From: an uncultured beta proteobacterium
GTDB lineage: Bacteria > Pseudomonadota > Gammaproteobacteria > Burkholderiales > SG8-39
Direction of reading: 5' to 3'
Length of the DNA stretch: 9,638 nucleotides
Assembly (NCBI GenBank): GCA_902826155.1
Contig: CADEDU010000146.1
Span: 1-9,638 of the forward strand
Within the stretch, counting starts at the first letter, position 1. Each line of letters opens with the position of its first letter. The position numbers and the translations under genes were made by a program. Of this stretch, positions 1 to 7,285 are shown piece after piece. The notes under the pieces were generated by a model. That model did no database searches. It saw only the letters and a list, made by a program, of their open reading frames with translations, and had not been told where the DNA came from.

Positions 1-418
1 CGTTCACCACGATCGGGAAGAAGCAGATCAGGAACGCGGTGATGATCGCCGGCACTGTTCCGATGCCGAACCAGACGATCAGGATCGGCACCACGGCCGC
101 CTTGGGCACGCTGTTGAAACCGACCATCACCGGATAGATCGCGTTGTACATGAACCGCGACGAGCCGATGACGAAGCCCAGTACGATGCCCACGACGATG
201 CCGATGCCGAACCCGATCACCGTGCGCCAGAGCGTCTGCCACGAATGCCAGGCGATCGGGCCCGGAAACTCCAGCAGCGAACTGACGATGGAACTCGGCG
301 GCGGAATGATGAACTCCGACACCTGAAACACGCGGCAGATCAGTTCCCACACGAAGACGACCGCCGCGATCACCAGCCACGGTGCGAGCAAGTCCAAGGT
401 ATTGCGTCGGGTTGCCAC
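1..418 (-). CDS. ABC importer permease, SsuC/TauC type (3' end missing)
   Basis: Inner-membrane permease of a nitrate/sulfonate/taurine-type ABC importer; with the ATPase encoded just upstream it would move the ligand delivered by the periplasmic binding protein. Only the first 139 residues are present because the gene runs off the left edge. The visible part shows hydrophobic segments at about residues 11-31, 65-85 and 95-119, and the start of another at about 124-138. The stretch PKAAVVPILIVWFGIG (residues 105-120) is typical of this permease family. The cytoplasmic EAA loop that contacts the ATPase lies beyond the window. The start is a GTG at 418-416, chosen because GAGGAG (429-424) sits 5 bases before it. 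It lies 29 bases after the ATPase stop, so the two are surely co-transcribed. Family assignment is strong; the substrate is unknown. Confidence 0.88.
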   Translation of the reverse strand, partial: MATRRNTLDLLAPWLVIAAVVFVWELICRVFQVSEFIIPPPSSIVSSLLEFPGPIAWHSWQTLWRTVIGFGIGIVVGIVLGFVIGSSRFMYNAIYPVMVGFNSVPKAAVVPILIVWFGIGTVPAIITAFLICFFPIVVN

Positions 419-447
419 GGATGCTCCTCGATGGCCTGGCGCTCGGC

Positions 448-1254
448 TCAGGTCTTGCGAATGCGGCCGATGTGCTCGCGCAGTTCGTGCACGATCGCGG
501 TGAAGGTGTCGCTATAGGTGATTTCGAGATCGCGCGGCCGCTCGAGCGGGATCTCCTTGCGCAGCAGCATGCGCCCCGGGCGCTTCGACATGACGTACAC
601 GGTATCGGCGAGGAACGTCGCTTCGCGCAGATCGTGCGTCACCAGCACGACCGTGAACCGCTTGGCCGACCACAAGTCGCGCAGCACGCACCACAGCTCC
701 TCGCGCGTGAATGCATCCAGGGCGCCGAACGGCTCGTCGAGCAGCAGCAGTTTCGGGTCGTGGATCAGCGCGCGGCAGATCGAAGCACGCTGCTGCATTC
801 CGCCGGAGAGCTGCCATGGGAATTTCTCTTCATTGCCCTGCAGCCCGACCGTCTTCAACAGTGCGCGCGCACGCTCGTGAAACTGCGCCTTGCTCGACTT
901 GAGATTGGAGCGATAAGGCTCGACGATCTCGAGCGGCAACATCAGGTTGTCGAGCGTCGTGCGCCAGGGCAGGAGCGTGGGAGCTTGGAACGCCATGCCG
1001 ACGATTTTCAGCGGGCCGCGCACGACGCCGCCGTCGACGGTCACCGACCCTTTGGTCGGCGGACGCAGCCCGGAAACGAGCTTCATGAACGTCGACTTGC
1101 CGCACCCGGACGGGCCGACGATCGCCACGAACTCCCCCTCGTGGATCGTCAGATTGATGTCTTCGATCGCGTTGCCGCCCTCGGCGTCGTACGCCAGATC
1201 GACCGCCTTGAAATCGACCATCGTCCGGGCACTTGAAGCCACGGCGGTATTCAT
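448..1254 (-). CDS. ABC importer ATPase, SsuB/TauB type
   Basis: Cytoplasmic ATP-binding subunit, 268 residues, the usual size for the nitrate/sulfonate/taurine importer class. Motifs in order: Walker A GPSGCGKST (residues 47-55), a Q-loop in GMAFQAP, signature LSGGMQQR, Walker B LLLLDEPFGALD, and the switch histidine in VTHD. The start at 1254 is preferred because AGAGGAG (1265-1259) precedes it by 4 bases. The frame stays open to an ATG at 1338, but those 28 extra codons are low-complexity and cover a hairpin between the genes. An internal ATG at 1221 has no ribosome binding site. The gene sits between the binding-protein gene (99-base gap) and the permease gene (29-base gap) on the same strand, so the three make one importer. 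All catalytic motifs are intact. SsuB and TauB cannot be told apart from the ATPase alone. Confidence 0.93.
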   Translation of the reverse strand: MNTAVASSARTMVDFKAVDLAYDAEGGNAIEDINLTIHEGEFVAIVGPSGCGKSTFMKLVSGLRPPTKGSVTVDGGVVRGPLKIVGMAFQAPTLLPWRTTLDNLMLPLEIVEPYRSNLKSSKAQFHERARALLKTVGLQGNEEKFPWQLSGGMQQRASICRALIHDPKLLLLDEPFGALDAFTREELWCVLRDLWSAKRFTVVLVTHDLREATFLADTVYVMSKRPGRMLLRKEIPLERPRDLEITYSDTFTAIVHELREHIGRIRKT

Positions 1255-1310
1255 ACGGCTCCTCTGCTGATCGGCGCTCGGATTGGTGTTGGTTGAACTG
1301 AGTTCGGCAG

Positions 1311-1338
1311 GTGCGCGGACCCGAGCTGGCCCGCGCAC
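1311..1338 (-). other. Intercistronic hairpin between binding-protein and ATPase genes
   Basis: GTGCGCGG (1311-1318) and CCGCGCAC (1331-1338) are exact inverted complements around a 12-base loop, giving an 8-bp stem of almost pure G/C. It lies just past the binding-protein stop and before the ATPase ribosome binding site. No T-run follows on the minus strand, so it does not look like an intrinsic terminator. Such hairpins often protect the 3' end of a highly expressed binding-protein mRNA; that role here is inference. Confidence 0.45.
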
Positions 1339-1353
1339 GAGCAGATGCGCAAA

Positions 1354-2409
1354 CTACTTACCGAAAATCCTGCGTTCGGCTTGCGGCGGCAGGAAGCTGT
1401 CGTTGAACAGACTGTCGCTCTTGGGGATCTGCTTCAGGTTGAACGCTTCGGCCACCTGGACCACGGTCAGGGCGAAACGCGGTTTCTCGATCCCACCGAT
1501 GCCTTGCGCACGCGAGACCGGCGTGCTGATCACCTGATCGAGCGCCATGCGCAGGCGTCGCTTTTCGAGCGGCACATTGATCAGCGGATCGCGTTCCTTG
1601 AGCACCGTATCGATCGCCGCATCGGGGTTCTGCACGACGTCGCGAATCCCTTTGGTGAGCGCGCGCAGGAATCCGGCGACCGCCTTCGGATTCTCGTTGA
1701 TGAATTTCTGCGAGGCGATCACCGCGTTGCCGTACAGCGACACGCCGTGATCGGGGTACTTCAGCATCACAACGTCCTGGTCCTTGATGCCGCGGGCGTT
1801 CAGATTGAGCAGGCTGGTGAAGGTGAAGCCGGTGATCGCATCGACATCGCCTTTGACGAGCATCGTCTCGCGCAGCGGGGGATCCATGCTGGTCCACTTG
1901 ACCGCGCCTCCTTCGAGGCGATTGGCCTTGGCGAAGATCGGGAAGGCCTTGCGACCGGCGTCGAACACCGGCGCACCGAGTGTCTTGCCTTTCAGATCCG
2001 CCGGCGACTTGATCCCGGATTTCTTCAAGGCGAACACGGCCGCGGGCGTCACGTCGTAGAGCATGTACACCGCTTGCATCCGCGAGCCGGGATTGTCGGG
2101 GTTGTTGCCGATGAACTCGACCATCGCTGCGATGTCGGCGAAGCCCATGTCGTACACGCCGGAGGCCACGCGCGTCACCGCCGCGCCGGAGCCGGAGCCC
2201 GCGTCGATGGTCACGTCGAGCCCTTCGGCTTTGTAGTACCCCTTGTTCACACCCATCAGGAACAGCGCCGCCGGCCCTTCGAAGCGCCAGTCCAGGATGA
2301 AGCGGATCTTGGTGGGTTGCTGCGCCAGGGCCGCGCCGGACGCACCGATCAACAGCGCGGCAGCGGTCAGGCCAGCAAATACCCTGCGAATCCAGTTGTT
2401 AGTGCGCAC
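1354..2409 (-). CDS. Periplasmic substrate-binding protein, NMT1/THI5-like (SsuA/ThiY class)
   Basis: Secreted ligand-binding protein of the importer, 351 residues, captures the substrate in the periplasm. The N-terminus is a classic signal peptide: basic start (RTNNWIRR), hydrophobic core at about residues 11-27, and probable cleavage after ALA (residue 29) before QQPTKIRF. The mature part has family features: FILDW (residues 37-41), NKGYYKAEGLDV (55-66), a Gly/Ser ligand loop AGSGSGAAVTRVASG (70-84) and GDVDAITGF in the second lobe. The start is a GTG at 2409 because AGAGGAG (2424-2418) lies 8 bases before it and the signal peptide starts there; the frame is open much further upstream without a signal peptide. 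It is first in its operon. The NMT1/THI5 family binds pyrimidines, sulfonates, nitrate and aromatic acids among others, so the ligand is open; the neighbouring HyuA/HyuB genes hint at a cyclic amide or related compound. Confidence 0.9.
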   Translation of the reverse strand: MRTNNWIRRVFAGLTAAALLIGASGAALAQQPTKIRFILDWRFEGPAALFLMGVNKGYYKAEGLDVTIDAGSGSGAAVTRVASGVYDMGFADIAAMVEFIGNNPDNPGSRMQAVYMLYDVTPAAVFALKKSGIKSPADLKGKTLGAPVFDAGRKAFPIFAKANRLEGGAVKWTSMDPPLRETMLVKGDVDAITGFTFTSLLNLNARGIKDQDVVMLKYPDHGVSLYGNAVIASQKFINENPKAVAGFLRALTKGIRDVVQNPDAAIDTVLKERDPLINVPLEKRRLRMALDQVISTPVSRAQGIGGIEKPRFALTVVQVAEAFNLKQIPKSDSLFNDSFLPPQAERRIFGK

Positions 2410-2460
2410 GTGCCGTTCTCCTCTTTTTTGGCAATCGCTGGTGTCGTGAACCCTGATCCT

Positions 2461-2485
2461 GGCCGTCACGGTTGGATTCACGGCC
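2461..2485. repeat. Inverted repeat in the presumed leader of the importer mRNA
   Basis: GGCCGT (2461-2466) and ACGGCC (2480-2485) are inverted complements with a 13-base spacer. On the minus strand the same segment carries CCGTGA twice, 13 bases apart, as a direct repeat. It lies about 50-75 bases before the GTG start of the binding-protein gene. It could be an operator or a small 5'-leader hairpin. The arms are short and chance cannot be excluded. Confidence 0.25.
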
Positions 2486-2557
2486 ACGGGATACGCGGAC
2501 TCGCCTTGCGGCGCGGCGTTGATTGACCGGCAGACGCGATCCCGTGCAAGCCGGCGG

Positions 2558-2563
2558 ATTATA
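2558..2563 (-). promoter_or_regulatory. Candidate -10 box for the importer operon
   Basis: The minus strand reads TATAAT exactly, the sigma-70 consensus, in an otherwise GC-rich stretch. The implied start of transcription near 2551 would give a leader of about 140 bases before the GTG at 2409. No good -35 hexamer sits 16-18 bases upstream (plus-strand 2580-2587), so the promoter would be weak or activator-dependent. Confidence 0.4.
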
Positions 2564-2589
2564 CGAGCGGGTCCGATCCAGCACGAGAA

Positions 2590-2600
2590 GTTCGACGAAC
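2590..2600. promoter_or_regulatory. Palindrome upstream of the candidate -10, possible operator
   Basis: GTTCGACGAAC is a perfect inverted repeat (5-base arms, 1-base centre). It centres about 44 bases before the transcription start inferred from the -10 box at 2563-2558, where activators or repressors commonly bind. CCGATC (2573-2578) and GATCGG (2602-2607) form a second, wider inverted pair around it. No regulator gene is in the window, so the cognate protein is unknown. Confidence 0.3.
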
Positions 2601-2735
2601 CGATCGGGCCCGCCGACGCGATGCGGGGTCCGAGTGGTGTGATAGCGTCCGGCCACATCGGATTTCGGGCGCCATGATCGTGCACGAGTCGCGCTCGATG
2701 CACCGCCCTCGCGCACCACCATGAGGAGTCGTTCG

Positions 2736-3470
2736 ATGACGGCGGTTACATACGAGTCGCAGGACGGAATCGCGCTGGTGACGATTCGTCGCTCCGAGCA
2801 CAGGAACGCGCTGAACAATGCCGTCGCCGAAGGGCTCGCCGACGCTTGGCAACGTCTGCAATCGGGTGAGGATCGCGTAGCTGTGCTGACTGCAGCCGGC
2901 AGCGATTTCTCGGTGGGCGCCGACATCAACGATGTGCCCGCGGCATTCTGGAAGTCGGTTCCCGGTGTCGGCGTCGATCTCGACAAACCCATCGTTGCGG
3001 CGGTGCAGGGCTGGTGCATCGGCGGCGCGGTGGCGATGGTGCAGATGTGTGATCTGTGCGTCGCCGACCCGGAGGCGAAGTTCTACTACCCCGAAGCGAA
3101 GCTCGGCCTCACCGCGGGGTTGATCAGCGCCATCGTCGAGCGCATGCCGCACAAGATCGCCATGGAGTTCATGCTGGTGGGTGATCCGATGCCTGCGCAG
3201 CGTGCCTACGAGATCGGTTTCATCAACCGGGTTGCGGCGCCCGGGCAAGCGCTCGAAGAGGCGATGCAGTACGCGCGCAAGCTGGCGGCCAACGCGCCGC
3301 TGGTCGTGAGCACGCTCAAGCGTCAGGCGCTTGCGACCATGCCCAAGAGCCCGCTGGAGGGCTACTACCGGCTCAAGGGCGCGCTCGATCGCATCGCCGG
3401 CAGCGACGATTTCAAGGAGGGCGTCGCCGCCTTCAAGCAGAAACGCAAACCGCGTTTCAGCGGCAAATAG
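2736..3470 (+). CDS. Enoyl-CoA hydratase/isomerase (crotonase) family protein
   Basis: Cytoplasmic CoA-thioester enzyme, 244 residues, slightly shorter than the usual 255-260. The crotonase fold is clear. FSVGADI (residues 58-64) gives the first oxyanion-hole position and GWCIGGAVA (92-100) the second. MCDLCVADPEAKFYYPE (104-120) ends in the conserved glutamate E120, equivalent to Glu164 of rat enoyl-CoA hydratase. By gap-free comparison with the usual GGGCE motif, Glu144 is replaced by A100. Family members that keep only the second glutamate include isomerases and other non-hydratases, so a hydration reaction should not be assumed. The start at 2736 is chosen for TGAGGAG (2722-2728), 7 bases upstream; an ATG at 2721 overlaps that site. 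It leads the rightward cluster, 138 bases before the HyuA-like gene, and probably acts on a CoA ester in the same pathway (inference). Confidence 0.88.
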   Translation: MTAVTYESQDGIALVTIRRSEHRNALNNAVAEGLADAWQRLQSGEDRVAVLTAAGSDFSVGADINDVPAAFWKSVPGVGVDLDKPIVAAVQGWCIGGAVAMVQMCDLCVADPEAKFYYPEAKLGLTAGLISAIVERMPHKIAMEFMLVGDPMPAQRAYEIGFINRVAAPGQALEEAMQYARKLAANAPLVVSTLKRQALATMPKSPLEGYYRLKGALDRIAGSDDFKEGVAAFKQKRKPRFSGK

Positions 3471-3608
3471 ACCGGATGCGTCGCGCGGCAAGGTGATCGC
3501 CGATGCGTGACGCCGGCGCGCCGTGTTCGCGTATGCTCCGGCGGTCAGGCAACGGCACATCCAGGCCTGCATTTCACGCTCCATCAGAGAACGGCACTTC
3601 GCTCACGC

Positions 3609-5678
3609 ATGGCCCAGCATTCACTCGCCGTCGACATCGGCGGCACCTTCACCGATATCGTGTTGCGCGGCGCCGACGGTCGCCTGACCGTCGACAAGAC
3701 CCTCACCACCCCCGACGACCTGCTCGACGGCTTCTTCGGCGGCGTGCATGCGGTGCTCGCCAAGGCGAAGCTCACGCCGAGCGACATCGACGGCGTCATC
3801 GTGCACGCCACGACCGTGGTCACCAACGCGTTGATCGAGCGCAAGGGACCGCGTACGGCGCTGCTCACTACGCACGGATTTCGCGACGTGCTCGCCATCC
3901 GCAACGAGCACCGCTACGAGATGTACGACCCGCAGATCGAGTTCCAGCCGCCGCTGGTGCCGCGCGAGCTGACCTTCGGTGTGAACGAACGCGTGCTCGC
4001 CGACGGTGCGGTGCTGCAGGCGCCGCTGCGTGAAGACGTGCGGCGCATCGCCGCGGAGCTGCGTGCCCGGCAGGTGCGATCGGTGGCGATCTGCCTGCTC
4101 AACAGCTACGTCAATCCTGCGAACGAACGGGCCGTCGCGACAATCCTGCGCGACGAACTGCCCGATGCGTTCGTGTCGCTCTCGGCTGAAGTGGCGCCGC
4201 AGATCCGCGAGTATCCGCGCACGTCCACCGTGGTGATCAACGCCTACACCATGCCGATCTCGCTGCCGTATCTGCGCGGATTGGCCGAGCGGTTGAAGCG
4301 CGAAGGCTTCGTCAATCAGCCGCTCATCATGCTTTCCTCGGGCGGCATCATCGGCGCGGAGATCGCCGGTCGCAATCCGGTGCGAATGATCGAGAGCGGT
4401 CCAGCCGCCGGGGCGCTGGCGGCGAGTCACTATGCACAGGTGCTGGGCCTCGATCGGCTGATGTCGTTCGACATGGGCGGCACCACCGCGAAGGCATGCC
4501 TGATCGAGAACCGCCAGCCGCTGGTCACCGGGCTGTTCGAGGCCGATCGCAAGTACCGCTTCAAGGAAGGTAGCGGCATGCCGGTGACGATCCCATCGAT
4601 CGACATGATCGAGATCGGCGCCGGCGGTGGCAGCATCGCGCACACCGACGAGTTGGGCCTGCTCAAGGTCGGACCGGAAAGCGCCGGTGCCAAACCCGGG
4701 CCGGCTTGTTACGGTCGCGGCGGCACGCAGCCCACCGTCACCGATGCCGATCTGGTGCTCGGCTTGCTCGATGCCAACAATTTTCTCGGCGGCGACATGA
4801 AGCTCGATCTGCCCGCCGCAGAGCAGGCGATCGCCGCATTGGGGCGCACGCTTGGCACCGATCTGCACCAGACCGCACGCGGCATCTATCGCGTGGTGGC
4901 CGAGGCGATGGCTGCGGCGACGCGCGCGCATGCGACTGATCGTGGCGTCGACTATCGCGGCCTGGCGCTGTTCGCGTTCGGCGGTGCCGGCCCAGCGCAC
5001 GCGTGCGAAGTGGGCGCGCTGCTGCAATCGCAGGCGGTGATATTTCCGCCGCAGGCGAGCGTGCTCTCGGCGTTCGGCACGCTGGTCACGCCGGTGCGGC
5101 TCGACCTGGTCCGCAGCAGCCTGGGCAAGCTCGACGCGATCGATTGGTCCCGACTCGATGCGATCTTCGACGACATGACGCGCGAGGGCGTGGCCGCGCT
5201 GGAGCAGGCGGGCGTGCGCGGGGCCGACGTGCGTATCGTGTTCGGCGCCGATCTGCGCTACTTCGGCCAGCAGAACGAAGTCACGGTCACGTTCGAGCTC
5301 GACCCGCGCAAAGCGCGCGACGTGAATGTGATCCGCGCCGTGTACGAGCGCGCTTACCACGCGCAGTACGGCTTCAATCCCTCGCACGTGCCGATCGAGA
5401 TCGTGAGCTGGCGTGCGACGGCACGCGGGCCGGACGTGCCGTTCCATATCGCGGCGAGTCTGTCTGCCGGTGTCGGTCAGCCGAAGACGCAGCGCGCGGT
5501 GGCGTTGTGGCCGAATACGGGCGCGGTGCCCGTGTACGATCGGCAGGCGCTTGGGGCAGGGCAGCGACTGGCCGGCCCCGCGATCATCGAAGAGCGCGAA
5601 ACCACCATCGTGATTCCGCCGGACTGGAGCGCGGTCGTCGATCGCGTCGGTTGCGTGGTGGCGACGCTGATCAGGTGA
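3609..5678 (+). CDS. Hydantoinase/oxoprolinase family subunit A (HyuA-like)
   Basis: ATP-binding subunit of a two-part enzyme in the family of N-methylhydantoinase, 5-oxoprolinase, caprolactamase, and acetone and acetophenone carboxylases. These enzymes use ATP to activate a carbonyl or amide substrate by phosphorylation. The 689 residues match the family length. Motifs: DIGGTFTD (residues 9-16) and FDMGGTTAK (287-295), the two phosphate loops of the actin-like fold; HATTVVTNALIE (66-77); MIESGPAAG (260-268); GAGGGSIA (337-344); SAGAKPGPACYGRGG (358-372); FGGAGPAHA (457-465). The start at 3609 is chosen because the family homology begins there; the frame is open from 3507 with an unrelated 34-residue lead. 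No clear ribosome binding site precedes 3609, unlike most neighbours. The HyuB-like gene follows after 6 bases. Hydrolase versus carboxylase cannot be decided from this subunit. The locus shows no third small subunit of the acetone-carboxylase kind. Confidence 0.92.
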   Translation: MAQHSLAVDIGGTFTDIVLRGADGRLTVDKTLTTPDDLLDGFFGGVHAVLAKAKLTPSDIDGVIVHATTVVTNALIERKGPRTALLTTHGFRDVLAIRNEHRYEMYDPQIEFQPPLVPRELTFGVNERVLADGAVLQAPLREDVRRIAAELRARQVRSVAICLLNSYVNPANERAVATILRDELPDAFVSLSAEVAPQIREYPRTSTVVINAYTMPISLPYLRGLAERLKREGFVNQPLIMLSSGGIIGAEIAGRNPVRMIESGPAAGALAASHYAQVLGLDRLMSFDMGGTTAKACLIENRQPLVTGLFEADRKYRFKEGSGMPVTIPSIDMIEIGAGGGSIAHTDELGLLKVGPESAGAKPGPACYGRGGTQPTVTDADLVLGLLDANNFLGGDMKLDLPAAEQAIAALGRTLGTDLHQTARGIYRVVAEAMAAATRAHATDRGVDYRGLALFAFGGAGPAHACEVGALLQSQAVIFPPQASVLSAFGTLVTPVRLDLVRSSLGKLDAIDWSRLDAIFDDMTREGVAALEQAGVRGADVRIVFGADLRYFGQQNEVTVTFELDPRKARDVNVIRAVYERAYHAQYGFNPSHVPIEIVSWRATARGPDVPFHIAASLSAGVGQPKTQRAVALWPNTGAVPVYDRQALGAGQRLAGPAIIEERETTIVIPPDWSAVVDRVGCVVATLIR

Positions 5679-5684
5679 AGGGTG

Positions 5685-7253
5685 ATGAAGGTGGACGCGA
5701 AACACATGGACGGCATCGAACTCGAAATCCTGTGGTCGAACCTGATCTCGATTGTGAGCGAGCAGGCCAAGGCGCTGCAGCGCATCGCGTTCAGCCCGAT
5801 CGTGCGCGAGGCGGGCGATCTGGCGAGCGCGCTGTTCGACGCTCGCGGCCGCATGGTGGCGCAGGCCAACACCGGCACACCCGGACACATCAACTCGCTG
5901 GCTTCCGCCGGCGCGCATCTGCACCAGTTGTTCGAAGGCAAGCTTGCCCCGGGTGACGTGGTCATCACCAACGATCCGTGGATATCGGCCGGCCACTTCT
6001 TCGACATCACGCTGCTCACCCCGGTGTTCAACGGCGCCAAGGTCATCGCCTACGTCGGTTCGACCATCCATCACACCGACATCGGCGGCTACGGCATCGG
6101 CGCCGGGGCGCGCGACGTGCACGAAGAAGGGCTGTGGATCCCGCCGTTGAAATTCTTCGATCGTGGTCAGCCAAACGAAACGCTGCACGACATCATCCGC
6201 CGCAACGTACGTACGCCCGACCACGTGTTCGGTGATCTGGCCGCGCAAGTGTCGAGCGGTGCGGCCGGCGGCGAGCGATTGCTCGCGATGTGCAAGCGCT
6301 ATGGGCTGGACGACATCGAGGCGCTGTCCGACGAAGTGATCCGTCGCTCCGAGGAGGCCACGCGCGCGGCGATCCGCAAGCTCAGGCCTGGTACCTATCA
6401 CGGCGAGAGTCGGTTCGACGTGCCCGGCGGTGAAATCATCACGCTCAAAGCGGCGGTGACGGTCGATCACGACAAGGGCGAGATCGTCGTCGACTTCGCC
6501 GGCAGTTCGGGCGCGAGCACCGCCGGCATCAACGTGGTCATGAACTACACCCACGCCTATTCGACCTTCGCGATCCGCAGCTGCCTCAACCCGGAGCTGC
6601 CGAACAATCATGGCAGCCTCGCGCCGGTCAGGGTGATGGCACCCAAGGGCTCGATCGTCAACTGCGAGTACCCGGTGCCGGTGAACGCGCGTCACGTGGT
6701 GGGCATGTACGTGCCGATGCCGATCCTCAAGGCGCTGTATCACGTGATGCCCGAGCGCGTGCTGGCCGAAGGTGCGGGCGCGGTGTGGACCATGCAGATC
6801 CAGGGCAAGCGCGACGACGGCTCGCCGTTCACCTCGTCGATGTTCAATTACTCCGGCGGCATGGGCGCGCGCGCGACCAAACCCGGGCCCGATGCGACGT
6901 GCTATCCCACCGGTGTCGCCGCGGTCCCGATCGAGATCCTCGAGGCGGCGATGCCGATCGTGTTCGACCAGAAGGAACTGCGCATCGGTTCGGGCGGTGG
7001 TGGCCGTACGCGCGGCGGTGATGGCCAGGTGATCCAGTGGCATATGCGCACCAAGGACCAATGGCTGCTCAATGCCGTGCCCAGTCGCATCAACGCCGGT
7101 CCAGATGGGCTGGCGGGCGGTGGTGCCGGCGAACGCGGCCATTTCCTGGTGAACGGCAAGCCGGTCAACGAGGCGCGCAAGATGACGCTGCAGCCCGACG
7201 ATGTCGTGGTATTGGAGACGCCTGGCGGCGGCGGGTACGGCGCACCGGCGTAA
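5685..7253 (+). CDS. Hydantoinase/oxoprolinase family subunit B (HyuB-like)
   Basis: Partner of the preceding HyuA-like subunit, expected to carry the site where the activated substrate is hydrolysed or carboxylated. It has 522 residues, within the family range. Family blocks: REAGDLASALFDARGRMVAQ (residues 41-60), NDPW (96-99) with SAGHFFD (101-107), IHHTDIGG (128-135), EEGLWIPPLKF (147-157), NVVMNYTHAY in the middle, and the glycine-rich end TPGGGGYGAP. The His/Asp residues H104, D107, H129, H130 and D132 correspond to the family's metal-site region; in acetone carboxylase the manganese subunit belongs to this family. The familiar NDPY-GG-H-LPD signature is altered here. The ATG at 5685 is preferred, with AGGTGA (5673-5678) 6 bases before it inside the end of the upstream gene; a GTG at 5682 would add one residue. 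The tight spacing indicates translational coupling and a 1:1 complex. Confidence 0.92.
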   Translation: MKVDAKHMDGIELEILWSNLISIVSEQAKALQRIAFSPIVREAGDLASALFDARGRMVAQANTGTPGHINSLASAGAHLHQLFEGKLAPGDVVITNDPWISAGHFFDITLLTPVFNGAKVIAYVGSTIHHTDIGGYGIGAGARDVHEEGLWIPPLKFFDRGQPNETLHDIIRRNVRTPDHVFGDLAAQVSSGAAGGERLLAMCKRYGLDDIEALSDEVIRRSEEATRAAIRKLRPGTYHGESRFDVPGGEIITLKAAVTVDHDKGEIVVDFAGSSGASTAGINVVMNYTHAYSTFAIRSCLNPELPNNHGSLAPVRVMAPKGSIVNCEYPVPVNARHVVGMYVPMPILKALYHVMPERVLAEGAGAVWTMQIQGKRDDGSPFTSSMFNYSGGMGARATKPGPDATCYPTGVAAVPIEILEAAMPIVFDQKELRIGSGGGGRTRGGDGQVIQWHMRTKDQWLLNAVPSRINAGPDGLAGGGAGERGHFLVNGKPVNEARKMTLQPDDVVVLETPGGGGYGAPA

Positions 7254-7285
7254 GAATTCTTTCGAAAGCACTGGAGGACGGACAG

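Larger units (their letters stand above)
2410..2735. promoter_or_regulatory. Divergent intergenic region between the two clusters
   Basis: These 326 bases separate the leftward importer operon from the rightward catabolic cluster and must hold promoters for both. On the minus strand there is a perfect -10 hexamer (2563-2558) and a palindrome at 2590-2600. An inverted repeat lies at 2461-2485. For the rightward gene no convincing -10/-35 pair was seen; TTGACC at 2523-2528 resembles a -35 box but has no partner at the right spacing. TGAGGAG at 2722-2728 is the ribosome binding site of the crotonase gene. I see no coding region here: the open frames crossing it lack start signals and family features. 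Confidence 0.6.

Noticed and set aside
382..1236. A 284-codon plus-strand frame opposite the ATPase gene
   Set aside because: The minus strand has every ABC ATPase motif intact; the plus frame has none of any family.
1345..2526. A 393-codon plus-strand frame opposite the NMT1-type binding-protein gene
   Set aside because: It is a complement shadow of a clear signal-peptide-bearing gene and has His/Arg-rich composition, no start signal and no family features.
2523..2528. TTGACC as a -35 box for the rightward cluster
   Set aside because: No -10-like hexamer lies 15-19 bases downstream on the plus strand.
2410..2703. N-terminal extension of the binding-protein frame to an ATG at 2703
   Set aside because: It would bury the signal peptide about 98 residues inside the protein, cross the candidate promoter, and ignore the well-placed ribosome binding site before GTG 2409.
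2559..3584. A 341-codon minus-strand frame opposite the crotonase gene
   Set aside because: The composition is shadow-like, and the plus strand encodes a recognisable crotonase with oxyanion-hole and catalytic residues.
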